A stretch of DNA of 64,000 nt from contig DASUHP010000142.1 of NCBI GenBank assembly GCA_036273455.1, forward strand, positions 1 through 64,000. Reading direction: 5' to 3'. Below, one piece after another: positions 25,931 through 34,243 of the stretch. A program made the position numbers and the translations under genes. Position 1 is the first letter of the stretch. Every line of letters begins with the position of its first letter. Origin of the DNA: CAIYRG01 sp036273455. Lineage in GTDB: Bacteria > Pseudomonadota > Alphaproteobacteria > Micropepsales > Micropepsaceae. The notes under the pieces are model-generated. The model made no database searches. It was not told the DNA's origin and saw nothing but the letters and a program-made list of their open reading frames with translations.

Positions 25931-27262
25931 ATGCCGCCAGACATATTGATGCCGGCGCTCTCTCCCACCATGGAAGAGGGCAAGCTCGCAAAGTGGCACG
26001 TCAAGGAAGGCGATACCGTCAAACCCGGCGACATCCTTGCCGAAATCGAGACCGACAAGGCCACAATGGAATATGAAGCGGTCGACGAGGGCAAAATCGG
26101 CAAGCTTCTGGTCCCGGAAGGCGCCGAAGGCGTGAAGGTGAATTCGCCGATCGCGCAGCTGATTGCTGAAGACAGCGACAATTCGGCCGTGCCGGCAGCC
26201 AAACGGGCCGCCGCTGTACCTGAACAAAAAGCGAAACCGGCACCCGCACCGCAACCGGCGAAGACAGCGGGCAAATCCGGCAACGGAGCATCTGCTCCGC
26301 AGGCGGACAGCCGTGTTTTCGCCTCGCCGCTCGCCAAGCGAATTGCGGAAGGCAAGGGCATCAATCTCTCCCACATTTCAGGTACTGGCCCGCGTGGACG
26401 GATTATCAAAGCCGATGTCGAAGCCGCAATCGGGGGAGGAGCGCCAGCGCAGCACGTGCCGGCGGCGCGTCCGGCCGCTCCCGCCACGGCACCGCCTGTG
26501 TCCGAAGCTCCCGGCGCATCGCCGGCCGGTCTGGCGCTGCCCGATGCAAGCCGGTTCTACCAGGACGGCGAATATGAAGCCGTGCCCAACGACTCCATGC
26601 GCAAGGCGATTGCCCGGCGGCTGACTTCGGCGAAGGCGCTCGTCCCGCATTATTATCTCACCATCGAGTGCGACATTGGCGCATTGATGCAGGCGCGCGC
26701 GCGTTTGAACGAGCGGTCACCGAAGGCTGACGGCGCATACAAATTGTCGGTCAACGATTTCGTCGTCAAAGCGGCGGCGCAGGCGTTGCTCAAACATCCC
26801 GACGTGAATGCGAGCTGGACGGACGCGGCCGTTCTTCGGCACAAGCATGCGGACATCGGAATTGCCGTCGATCTCAATCCCGGTCTCATCACGCCGATCC
26901 TGTTTCAGGCCGAAACCAAAGGCCTGATTGAACTCTCCGGCGAAATGAAGAGCCTCGCGCAACGCGCAAAGGCGAAGAAATTGAAGCCGCAGGAATACGA
27001 GGGCGGCTCGTTTGCGATTTCCAATCTCGGCATGTTCGGAGTTCGGGAATTCACGGCCATCATCAACCCGCCGCACAGCGCGATTTTGGCGGTGGGCGCC
27101 GCGGAGGAGCGTGCAGTCGTGCGTGACGGCAAAATCACCGCCGCGAGCGTCATGTCAATCACCATGTCATGCGATCATCGTGTCATCGACGGAGCGATGG
27201 GAGCGCGCTTTCTTCAGACTTTGAGGGCGTATCTCGAAGAACCGGCCGCGATGCTGTTATGA
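25931..27262 (+). CDS. pdhC: Pyruvate dehydrogenase E2, dihydrolipoamide acetyltransferase
   Basis: A 443-residue E2 core protein: one lipoyl domain (residues 1-80, lysine in EIETDKATMEYE), an Ala/Pro linker, a peripheral-subunit binding domain (FASPLAKRIAEGKGINLSHI), a second linker and the catalytic acyltransferase domain (from about 215) with the active-site motif DHRVIDGAMGARFL near the end. It transfers the acetyl group to CoA. 83 bp separate it from pdhB; its stop overlaps the lpd start. Confidence 0.97.
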   Translation: MPPDILMPALSPTMEEGKLAKWHVKEGDTVKPGDILAEIETDKATMEYEAVDEGKIGKLLVPEGAEGVKVNSPIAQLIAEDSDNSAVPAAKRAAAVPEQKAKPAPAPQPAKTAGKSGNGASAPQADSRVFASPLAKRIAEGKGINLSHISGTGPRGRIIKADVEAAIGGGAPAQHVPAARPAAPATAPPVSEAPGASPAGLALPDASRFYQDGEYEAVPNDSMRKAIARRLTSAKALVPHYYLTIECDIGALMQARARLNERSPKADGAYKLSVNDFVVKAAAQALLKHPDVNASWTDAAVLRHKHADIGIAVDLNPGLITPILFQAETKGLIELSGEMKSLAQRAKAKKLKPQEYEGGSFAISNLGMFGVREFTAIINPPHSAILAVGAAEERAVVRDGKITAASVMSITMSCDHRVIDGAMGARFLQTLRAYLEEPAAMLL

Positions 27263-28656
27263 GTGAATCTTTCGATGTGATTGTGATTGGCGGCGGGCCA
27301 GGGGGATATGTTTGTGCCATCCGCTGCGCCCAGTTGGGCATGAAAACAGCCATCGTCGAACGCGAAAATCTCGGCGGTATCTGTCTCAACTGGGGATGTA
27401 TTCCGACCAAGGCGCTGCTGCGATCGTCCGAAATCTGGCACCTGGTCCATCGTCTCAACGAGTTCGGCTTTTCGGCATCGGATCTGAAATTCGATCTGCC
27501 GAAAATCGTCGAACGTTCGCGAAAGGTCGCCGGCCAGCTCAGCAACGGCGTCCGCACCCTGATGCGCAAGAACAAAATCACGGTGATCGAGGGCAGCGCA
27601 AAACTCACCGGCAACAAAATCATCTCGGTCATCAAGGACGGCAAAACCTCTACCTATGACGCGAAGAATATCGTGCTTGCGACGGGCGCCCGCGCGCGCG
27701 AATTCAAGGGGCTCGAAGCCGACGGAAAACTGATCTGGACCTACCGCCACGCCATGGTGCCGAAGGAGTTTCCGCGCTCGCTGCTCGTGGTGGGATCAGG
27801 CGCTATCGGGATCGAATTTGCGAGCTTCTACCGCACGCTGGGTTCGGAAGTGACGGTCATCGAAGTGCTCGACCGGATATTGCCGGTCGAAGATGAGGAA
27901 GTTTCGGCCTTTGCCGACAAAGCCTTCCGCAAGCAGGGGATGGCGATTCGGACCGCTACCACCGTCGAGAAGCTGACCAAAAGCGACAACAGCGTGACGG
28001 CGGTTCTCAAGGCGAAGGACGGGTCGAGCAGCACCATCACGGTCGATCGCGTGATCCTCGCGGTCGGCATTGTTGGAAATATCGAAGATATTGGTCTGGA
28101 GCAGGCCGGCATCCGGGTCGATAAGACCCATGTCGTCGTCAACGAATGGTGCGAAACCGGCGTCCCGGGAATTTTCGCCATCGGCGATCTCGTCGGTCCG
28201 CCATGGCTTGCCCACAAGGCAATGCATGAGGGGGTTATCGTCGCTGAGCGGATTGCCGGCGTTAAAGGCGTTCATCCGCTGGACGCTTCAAACGTTCCCG
28301 GTTGCACCTATTGCTGGCCGCAGGTCGCGAGTATCGGCCTGACCGAAGCACGTGCCAAAGAACTCGGACGCAAGGTCAAAGTGGGAAAGTTTCCGTTCAT
28401 CGGCAACGGCAAGGCCATTGCCCTCGGCGAAGCGGAAGGGTTTATCAAGACTGTATTCGACACCGAGACAGGCGAGCTCCTGGGCGCCCATATGATCGGC
28501 GCCGAAGTCACCGAACTCATTCAGGGCTATTCGATCGCCAAAACCCTCGAGGCTACCGAAGCGGATTTGCAGCAGGTTGTTTTCCCGCATCCGACTCTGT
28601 CGGAAATGATGCACGAAGCGGTCCTGGCGGCGGATGGCCGCCCGCTGCACATCTGA
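27259..28656 (+). CDS. lpd: Dihydrolipoamide dehydrogenase (E3)
   Basis: A 465-residue FAD enzyme that reoxidises dihydrolipoamide with NAD+. The N-terminal FAD motif DVIVIGGGPGGYVCAIRCAQ is followed by the redox disulfide GGICLNWGCIPTKALLR; the NAD-binding LLVVGSGAIGIEFASFY and the C-terminal HPTLSEMMHEAVLAADGR with the catalytic His-Glu are in place. ATG 27259 overlaps the pdhC stop (ATGA); an earlier in-frame opening lies within pdhC and is not used. The gene ends the PDH operon before a strong terminator. Confidence 0.97.
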   Translation: MSESFDVIVIGGGPGGYVCAIRCAQLGMKTAIVERENLGGICLNWGCIPTKALLRSSEIWHLVHRLNEFGFSASDLKFDLPKIVERSRKVAGQLSNGVRTLMRKNKITVIEGSAKLTGNKIISVIKDGKTSTYDAKNIVLATGARAREFKGLEADGKLIWTYRHAMVPKEFPRSLLVVGSGAIGIEFASFYRTLGSEVTVIEVLDRILPVEDEEVSAFADKAFRKQGMAIRTATTVEKLTKSDNSVTAVLKAKDGSSSTITVDRVILAVGIVGNIEDIGLEQAGIRVDKTHVVVNEWCETGVPGIFAIGDLVGPPWLAHKAMHEGVIVAERIAGVKGVHPLDASNVPGCTYCWPQVASIGLTEARAKELGRKVKVGKFPFIGNGKAIALGEAEGFIKTVFDTETGELLGAHMIGAEVTELIQGYSIAKTLEATEADLQQVVFPHPTLSEMMHEAVLAADGRPLHI

Positions 28657-28666
28657 TCGATAAAAC

Positions 28667-28702
28667 AAAACGCCCGCATGTTTTCTGCGGGCGTTTTCTT
28701 TC
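28667..28702 (+). terminator. Rho-independent terminator of the PDH operon
   Basis: GC-rich stem CGCCCGCA (28671-28678) pairs with TGCGGGCG (28686-28693), extended by AA/TT pairs, with a seven-base loop and a following TTTTCTTTC run. It starts about 11 bp after the lpd stop. The flanking A-run makes it usable on the minus strand as well, where a secreted-protein gene converges. Confidence 0.92.
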
Positions 28703-28718
28703 GGCGAAATCGGCTGAA

Positions 28719-29567
28719 TCAGAAGTCCGGTCTGGCTGCCACCGGAATGGGATTCAATTTGCCGGTAACCGGGTCCTCGGCCGATTCGGCACAGACTTCT
28801 TCACTCGGAAAAGCTTTTCCCTTGCGATAGCGGGTCACTTCACTCCACTTTTCCTTGTACATTTTGGGATCGTCATAAGTGACGTCCACTTCCATGGCAT
28901 TGCCGTCGGGACTTACCTTATAGCGTTCGATCATATGTAACTGATCGCTGTACGGTGCTCCGTAGCGGTCGAGAAATGCTTTCGCGTTAAAGCCGATTGT
29001 ATCGACGACAAGCGTGTCGCCATTCTCGTAACGGCCGACAGACTCGCCGTACCAGGATGGCTTTGGGTTTTTTGAGTGGGGCACGTTCAGATAGACATGG
29101 CGGATCTGATGGTCGCGCTCGTAGATGATGGTGATCTTATCCGGCTCCTGAAGGAAGATGACCGGCTGCGGTTGCAGCAGCCATGTCGGGCCGAAGGGAT
29201 AGCAAAAAGTGGCGGGCCAGAACGGGTCATGCTCCTTCTCCGCATTTTCGGCATTGGTTTTCATGACCGCAGCGCCGGCGGGTGTCAGAAGCGGATTGGT
29301 GTAATCGCCAACCCAGAAATTCCCGCTGAAGTCCTGTCCGTTCTTGTCTACTCCGCGATCGAGATGGGTGTAGCCGGGCAGATCGCCGATCGGTTGTGGC
29401 CCCGTCGCGGCCGGCCGCAGCTTGAAGCGGTTCAGATTGTTCCACGGGCCGAGCAGATTGGGAATTTTCCCGGATTCGGAATCTGCCGCAATCGCCAACG
29501 GCGCCGAAACCAGGAATGCAGCAGCGGCGGCACCGGCAATGGCCATTGCGATCCTGTGCAAGCGCAT
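28719..29567 (-). CDS. Secreted protein of unknown function
   Basis: A 282-residue protein with a clear signal peptide (basic start, hydrophobic stretch IAMAIAGAAAAAFLVSAPLA, cleavage near AIAADS). The mature part contains YERDHQIRHVYLNVPH, GESVGRYENGDTLVVDTIGF and HMIERYKVSPDGN, a pattern I know from uncharacterised exported proteins widespread in Sphingomonadales and Acidobacteria. No catalytic motif can be named. It converges with lpd and has its own upstream region. Confidence 0.7.
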   Translation of the reverse strand: MRLHRIAMAIAGAAAAAFLVSAPLAIAADSESGKIPNLLGPWNNLNRFKLRPAATGPQPIGDLPGYTHLDRGVDKNGQDFSGNFWVGDYTNPLLTPAGAAVMKTNAENAEKEHDPFWPATFCYPFGPTWLLQPQPVIFLQEPDKITIIYERDHQIRHVYLNVPHSKNPKPSWYGESVGRYENGDTLVVDTIGFNAKAFLDRYGAPYSDQLHMIERYKVSPDGNAMEVDVTYDDPKMYKEKWSEVTRYRKGKAFPSEEVCAESAEDPVTGKLNPIPVAARPDF

Positions 29568-29674
29568 CGAAAACCTCCGTGTAACCTATGGCTATTTAGC
29601 CAGAGATCGTGACGATGTCATCGTGACACAATGCGGCTTTTTGCGGGCCCCGATCGGCGGGATTCCGCCGAAAA

Positions 29675-30349
29675 TCACACCCGCACAGGCTGTGAAGGCC
29701 TCGTGCTGAATTCTTCCGGTGCCACGGTGCCGCCCGATACGATCATGGTCATCGCCTGATCCATGCTCAACGAAGTTGGGACGAGGTGCGCCATGGGCAG
29801 GATGCAAAGATAGCCGCCGGTCGGGTTTGGCGTTGTCGGGACAAAGACCGATGCCAGCTCTTCGCCGGTGACGGAATCCCTGAAGTTTCGCATCACGAGC
29901 CCAATCGCTTTGATTCCGGGGTGCGGAAAATCGACCAGGACCACGCGCGCGCCACCGCCGGGCGGCTGCTGGAGGACGTTCACCAGTTTCTTTGACGCCG
30001 AATAGACGGTCTCGACCACCGGTATCCGTGCCAGCAGGCCCTCAAAAGCGGCGATTACCTTTTTGCCGGCCATCTGCGAGGCGATATAGCCGACGAGATA
30101 AATCAGAACGACCGACATCACGACCGCGATCAGCCAGCGAAAAACATGGTTTTCGAACAGCGGCACCGCACCGGGAATTCGGTCCTCGAGGAACATCGAA
30201 AGACCGGAGGCGACCGGCGAGCCTGCCGCGGACAAGAAAGCAAAAATAAAATCGAGCACGAACCAGACCACAATCAGCGGGATCAGGGTCAGGACGCCTG
30301 CGATCAGGCTCGACTGAACCGATTTTGCGAAACTTCTGCGCTCAGCCAA
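29675..30349 (-). CDS. DUF502 family membrane protein
   Basis: About 224 residues: two membrane helices near the N-terminus (SSLIAGVLTLIPLIVVWFVL and WLIAVVMSVVLIYLVGYIA) then a soluble domain with the family motifs IPVVETVYSASKKLVNVL, VVLVDFPHPGIKAIGLV and VFVPTTPNPTGGYL. Function unknown; plant homologues are membrane-associated COV proteins. I placed the start at TTG 30349 because an AGGAG site lies seven bases upstream; the frame stays open to a GTG at 30409, which lacks a comparable site. Confidence 0.85.
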   Translation of the reverse strand: MAERRSFAKSVQSSLIAGVLTLIPLIVVWFVLDFIFAFLSAAGSPVASGLSMFLEDRIPGAVPLFENHVFRWLIAVVMSVVLIYLVGYIASQMAGKKVIAAFEGLLARIPVVETVYSASKKLVNVLQQPPGGGARVVLVDFPHPGIKAIGLVMRNFRDSVTGEELASVFVPTTPNPTGGYLCILPMAHLVPTSLSMDQAMTMIVSGGTVAPEEFSTRPSQPVRV

Positions 30350-30491
30350 GGAAGCACTCCTGAAAATGGACGGCGTCGCGACGCCCTTGCACGAAAATCC
30401 CGTCAGCACGATGGCGAATCATTTTGCGACTCGTACGACACGCAAAATAATCTAATCTGCCGAGCTGAATTATTTATGCAAGCGCGGAGCC

Positions 30492-32222
30492 ATGCCGGCA
30501 GTTTCCCGTGAATTTCGTGTGCTGATCACCAGCGCGCTTCCTTATATCAATGGCGTTAAGCATCTGGGCAATGTTGCGGGTTCACTGCTTCCGGCCGATG
30601 TGTTCGGCCGGTTCCAGCGGGCACTCGGCCGCGAAACACTCATGATTTGCGCCACCGACGAACATGGGTCGGTTGCAGAGCTTGCCGCTGCCGAAGCGGG
30701 GCAGGATGTCCGCACCTATTGCGACGAGCAGTACCGGGTGCAGAAGAAGGCGGGCGATGGATTCCTGTTGTCCTGGGATCATTTCGGCCGGTCTTCAAAC
30801 CGGCAAAACCATGAACTGACGCAGCATTTCGCGCGCGCATTGTGGCAGCGCGGATTTCTCGAGTTGCGCACCACCAAGCAGGTATTTTCCATCGCGGAAA
30901 AGCGCTTTCTTCCCGACCGCTACGTGATCGGCACCTGCCCGCATTGCGGTTATGACAAGGCGCGGGGCGACCAATGCGAGAACTGCACCCGCGTTCTCGA
31001 TCCTGTGGATCTGATCAATCCCCGTTCCGCTCTGTCGGGATCGGGGGCAATCGAAATCCGCGATTCGCTGCACCTGTTTCTGAAGCAATCGCAATTCGTG
31101 CCGCAATTGCGGGAATGGATTGCCGGTCACCGCGATGTCTGGCCGCCGCTCGTCAGTTCCATCGCCAACAAATGGCTGGATGAAGGGTTGCACGACCGCG
31201 GTATCACCCGCGACGTCGCGTGGGGCGTGCCGGTGCCCGATGATATTGCCGACGGGCGGCTGAAGGGAAAAGTGTTCTATGTCTGGTTCGATGCTCCGAT
31301 CGAATATATCGGCGCCACCTGGGAATGGGCTGATGCCAACGGAAAAGCCGAAGCCTGGCGCGGGTGGTGGTTTGGGGAGAAGTCCCGTGACGTGCGGTAT
31401 TACCAGTTCATGGGAAAGGACAATGTCCCGTTCCACACCGTCGGGTTCCCGGTGACGATCATGGGCTCCGGCGAGCCCTGGAAGCTGGTTGACCGCCTGA
31501 AGGGCTTTAACTGGCTGAACTACTATGGCGGAAAGTTCTCCACCTCGCAGAAGCGGGGTGTCTTCATGGAGACGGCGCTCGAGATTCTTCCAGCCGATTA
31601 CTGGCGCTATTATCTCATGGCGAATGCGCCGGAAGGGTCGGACGCGAATTTCACCTGGCCGCTCTTTGCCGGGGTCATAAACAAGGACCTGGCAGACGTT
31701 CTCGGCAATTTCGTCAATCGGGTGACCCGGTTCTGCGCGGCCAGGTTTGACGGCCGTGTGCCGGAAGGCGGTTCGTATGGAGCGGCGGAAGAGGCGCTCG
31801 CCGTCGAACTAGACCGGCGGATTCAGCGCCTTACAGACGAGCTTGAGGCAATGGAGTTCCGCAAGGCAGTGGCCGAATTGCGGGCCATCTGGGTTCTTGG
31901 CAATGAATATCTCACCGAAGCCGCTCCGTGGACCAGGATCAAGACCGACCGCGACTGCGCCGCGGCCGCCGTGCGGATGGGGCTGAACCTCGTTCATTTG
32001 TTTGGGCACCTGTCATGGCCGCTTATTCCGCAATCGGCGCAGAAAATTCACCGCGCCGTGATGGAAGCGCCGGACATTATTCCGTGGCCAGATGAACCGA
32101 TGCGGGAGTTCCTCGACGGCCTCAAGCCGGGCCAGCAGATCCACCCGCCGGATGTGCTGTTTGCCAAGATCACCGACGAGCAGATCGCCGAATGGGAAGC
32201 GCGCTTTGGCGGAGCGGAATAG
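30492..32222 (+). CDS. metG: Methionyl-tRNA synthetase
   Basis: A 576-residue class I synthetase that charges tRNA-Met. The HIGH-type motif appears as PYINGVKHLGN near residue 18, a zinc knuckle as GTCPHCGYDKARGDQCENC (about residues 140-160), and the KMSKS-type loop as KFSTSQKRGVF near residue 348, which departs from the consensus in a way I have seen in archaeal-type MetG proteins. The C-terminal anticodon domain is present but no tRNA-binding extension follows. Standalone gene, divergent from the DUF502 gene. Confidence 0.93.
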   Translation: MPAVSREFRVLITSALPYINGVKHLGNVAGSLLPADVFGRFQRALGRETLMICATDEHGSVAELAAAEAGQDVRTYCDEQYRVQKKAGDGFLLSWDHFGRSSNRQNHELTQHFARALWQRGFLELRTTKQVFSIAEKRFLPDRYVIGTCPHCGYDKARGDQCENCTRVLDPVDLINPRSALSGSGAIEIRDSLHLFLKQSQFVPQLREWIAGHRDVWPPLVSSIANKWLDEGLHDRGITRDVAWGVPVPDDIADGRLKGKVFYVWFDAPIEYIGATWEWADANGKAEAWRGWWFGEKSRDVRYYQFMGKDNVPFHTVGFPVTIMGSGEPWKLVDRLKGFNWLNYYGGKFSTSQKRGVFMETALEILPADYWRYYLMANAPEGSDANFTWPLFAGVINKDLADVLGNFVNRVTRFCAARFDGRVPEGGSYGAAEEALAVELDRRIQRLTDELEAMEFRKAVAELRAIWVLGNEYLTEAAPWTRIKTDRDCAAAAVRMGLNLVHLFGHLSWPLIPQSAQKIHRAVMEAPDIIPWPDEPMREFLDGLKPGQQIHPPDVLFAKITDEQIAEWEARFGGAE

Positions 32223-32245
32223 TGTGTAGCTGCGCTTCGGCTAAG

Positions 32246-32694
32246 CTAAAGAAGCGTCGCGTCGAGCATTTGCAAACGCTCACATCGGGCAGCTTCGAGC
32301 AGCTTCTTGTCTGAACAAACAAACATTAAACCATCAATGTTGCGGCTGAACGGAGGCTAATGCATGCACCCTGTTGCACCGCGTCATAGGCGCGTAAAGG
32401 GTACCGGTCGATCAGGCCGCGCGCAGTGTCAAGAATCGCGTCGGCAAGCGGAACTGAGACAAGTCTGCCCTTCAGATGGTTCTCCAGGCTACTCAAAATT
32501 GTAGCGGCTGTATCGCCTACGAGATCCCCGGTGCGTTGCCGCCGTCGAATTCCCGACCGGAGTTCGATTACCGACCATGCGAGGATGACCAGCTGATTTT
32601 GCGGATCGCGCGCGACGTGCAGGAGCCCGTCTGTACCGGGCTCCCGCACGTATAATTTCACCAGCGCGCTGGTGTCCAGGAAGTGAAGACTCAC
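32246..32694 (-). pseudogene. VapC-like PIN ribonuclease, frameshifted near its end
   Basis: The intact reading frame runs from 32694 to 32326 (122 residues) and matches VapC toxins: FLDTSALVKLY with the first Asp7, WSVIELRSGIRR with Glu44, and YPLRAYDAVQ with Asp104. The frame then stops after SAATLMV. In a shifted frame the sequence resumes as LMFVCSDKKLLEAARCERLQ and runs to a stop at 32246, which is the normal PIN C-terminus with its last conserved acid (the SD of FVCSD). About eight extra bases (GTTTAATG-like) or another indel near 32327-32335 explain this. The toxin therefore lacks its final strand and helix and is probably inactive. It overlaps its upstream partner by four bases. Confidence 0.75.
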
Positions 32695-33077
32695 CGCCTG
32701 TCGCGCAAAACAGTCTCGGAGAGCGCAGGCCCACGAATTACCACCGGGTTGAAATCGCCCTCCGCACTCGGACCTTCGCCGAGCACCTGCTGGACCCAGG
32801 GAGAGGCTCTATTCAGCCTGATCGCGGTGACGGGAAACTGCGGTGTCTTGGGGTTAGGAACCCTCTTGGTCAACACAATTTGGCGGTCAATTGCTTCGCG
32901 AAGAATCTTTTGTCTTTGCTCCGGATCGTCTGTCCAATCGAAATTCTGACCCGGCAGATCCAGATCACGAAACCACTTAAGGGCAACAAAGCTGAATCCG
33001 GGTCGCAATTCGGCCTGATGCAACGCCTGGATCAGATCTGCCAGTGGCGAACGCAGGAATTCCTCGGTGAGGTCCAC
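32691..33077 (-). CDS. Putative antitoxin-like partner of the VapC gene
   Basis: About 128 residues from GTG 33077, ending four bases inside the vapC-like gene, the arrangement usual for toxin-antitoxin pairs. It has no MazE, Phd or RHH motif that I recognise. The C-terminal half carries PQFPVTAIRLNRASPWVQQV and a final GPALSETVLRDRR, a pattern I associate loosely with uncharacterised genes next to PIN toxins. The N-terminal half (FRDLDLPGQNFDWTDDPEQR) is acidic. Function as an antitoxin is inferred from position only. A GGAG site lies about 13 bases before the GTG. Confidence 0.5.
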   Translation of the reverse strand: MDLTEEFLRSPLADLIQALHQAELRPGFSFVALKWFRDLDLPGQNFDWTDDPEQRQKILREAIDRQIVLTKRVPNPKTPQFPVTAIRLNRASPWVQQVLGEGPSAEGDFNPVVIRGPALSETVLRDRR

Positions 33078-33334
33078 GCGGGGCGGTGCTCCAATCTTGT
33101 CCGAGCGGGCTGGGTGCTCCTCGGCGGTTCAATTTCAATTCGGATAGCGTCGGTTTCAGCGTCCCAGGATTTTTCAAAAGACGCGTTTCTCTGGCCTGTC
33201 AAGCCCCCGGTGCGGATTTCGGCGCCAACGTGCCTACGCCAAAAGCTCCGACGGGCGAATAGTGGCATACGTTGCCGCCCCCAGAATGTGAGGACGGCGG
33301 AAGCCGTGGCGAGTTCGCGGAAAAAAGCTGAGGT

Positions 33335-34132
33335 TCAGCGCGATGGGCGCAGTGACGGCAAAATCGTCGGCGGCACGTTTTGTTCGAACTCCGCGTCCGG
33401 CTTGAATCGCTGCCATCCCGTGGCGCCGAGCACTTCCAGCGGCCGGAAGCGTGATTTGTAGTCCATTTTGCGGCTGCCCCGGACCCAGTAGCCGAGATAC
33501 ACGAAAGGCAGCTTCCTCGCCTGCGCTGTGCGCACATGGTCAAGAATCATGTAAGTGCCAAGGCTTCTCAACGACATCTGCGGATCGAAGAAACTGTACA
33601 CCATCGATAATCCGTCCTGCAGCACGTCGGTCAGTGCGCAAGCAATCAGCGGTCCGGCGCGCCCGTCACTGTCCCGCAGCCGGTACTCGATGAGGATTGT
33701 GTCGATTGGCGTTTCCTCGACCATGGCGACATAGTCGAACAGACCCATATCGGACATCCCGCCGCCGGAATGGCGGCACGCGAGATATCTTTGCAGCAGC
33801 GTGAATTGCTCGCGGGTCGCTTCAGGCGGAACGACGGTGCGGATCAGATCGGAATTCAGGCGCTCCATCCGCCGCATGGTTCGACCGGGGCGGAATTCGG
33901 CTGCGACCACTCTGACCGAAATACAGGCGGTACAGCCATCGCAGGCAGGGCGATACGCGATCATCTGACTGCGCCGGAAACCGGAATGGGTCAGCGCATC
34001 GTTCAACGATCCGGCCTGCGGCCCCATAAGGCGCGCAAATACCTTGCGCTCGACTTTTCCCGGCAGATACGGACAAGCCCCACCCGGAGTGAGAAAAAAC
34101 TGCGGTAACCGGGAGAGATAATGTTCGGTCAA
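33335..34132 (-). CDS. bpt: Aspartate/glutamate leucyltransferase (Bpt)
   Basis: A 265-residue aminoacyl-tRNA protein transferase of the N-end rule pathway, which adds leucine to proteins starting with Asp or Glu and marks them for ClpS/ClpAP. The conserved N-terminal cysteine block (PGGACPYLPGKVERKVFARL, then RPACDGCTACISVRV) and the C-terminal YLGYWVRGSRKMDYKSRF and RPLEVL motifs identify it. The likely start is TTG 34132 with GAGG just upstream. An AT-rich gap of about 110 bp separates it from the acylase gene upstream. Confidence 0.93.
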   Translation of the reverse strand: MTEHYLSRLPQFFLTPGGACPYLPGKVERKVFARLMGPQAGSLNDALTHSGFRRSQMIAYRPACDGCTACISVRVVAAEFRPGRTMRRMERLNSDLIRTVVPPEATREQFTLLQRYLACRHSGGGMSDMGLFDYVAMVEETPIDTILIEYRLRDSDGRAGPLIACALTDVLQDGLSMVYSFFDPQMSLRSLGTYMILDHVRTAQARKLPFVYLGYWVRGSRKMDYKSRFRPLEVLGATGWQRFKPDAEFEQNVPPTILPSLRPSR

Positions 34133-34243
34133 CTGCCTGCCTCAGCCCGCCAACGCCTGTAAAAGAACCGTAACCGGGTCGGATTATGAACAGGAACCGC
34201 AGCCCGCGCCAAGTGTGGCGGACGAAAATTTCTGGTGTGAACC

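Noticed and set aside
33078..33334. Short frames between the antitoxin-like gene and bpt (for example minus 33268-33032)
   Set aside because: No motif, no coherent start, overlapping alternatives; left as unexplained intergenic sequence.
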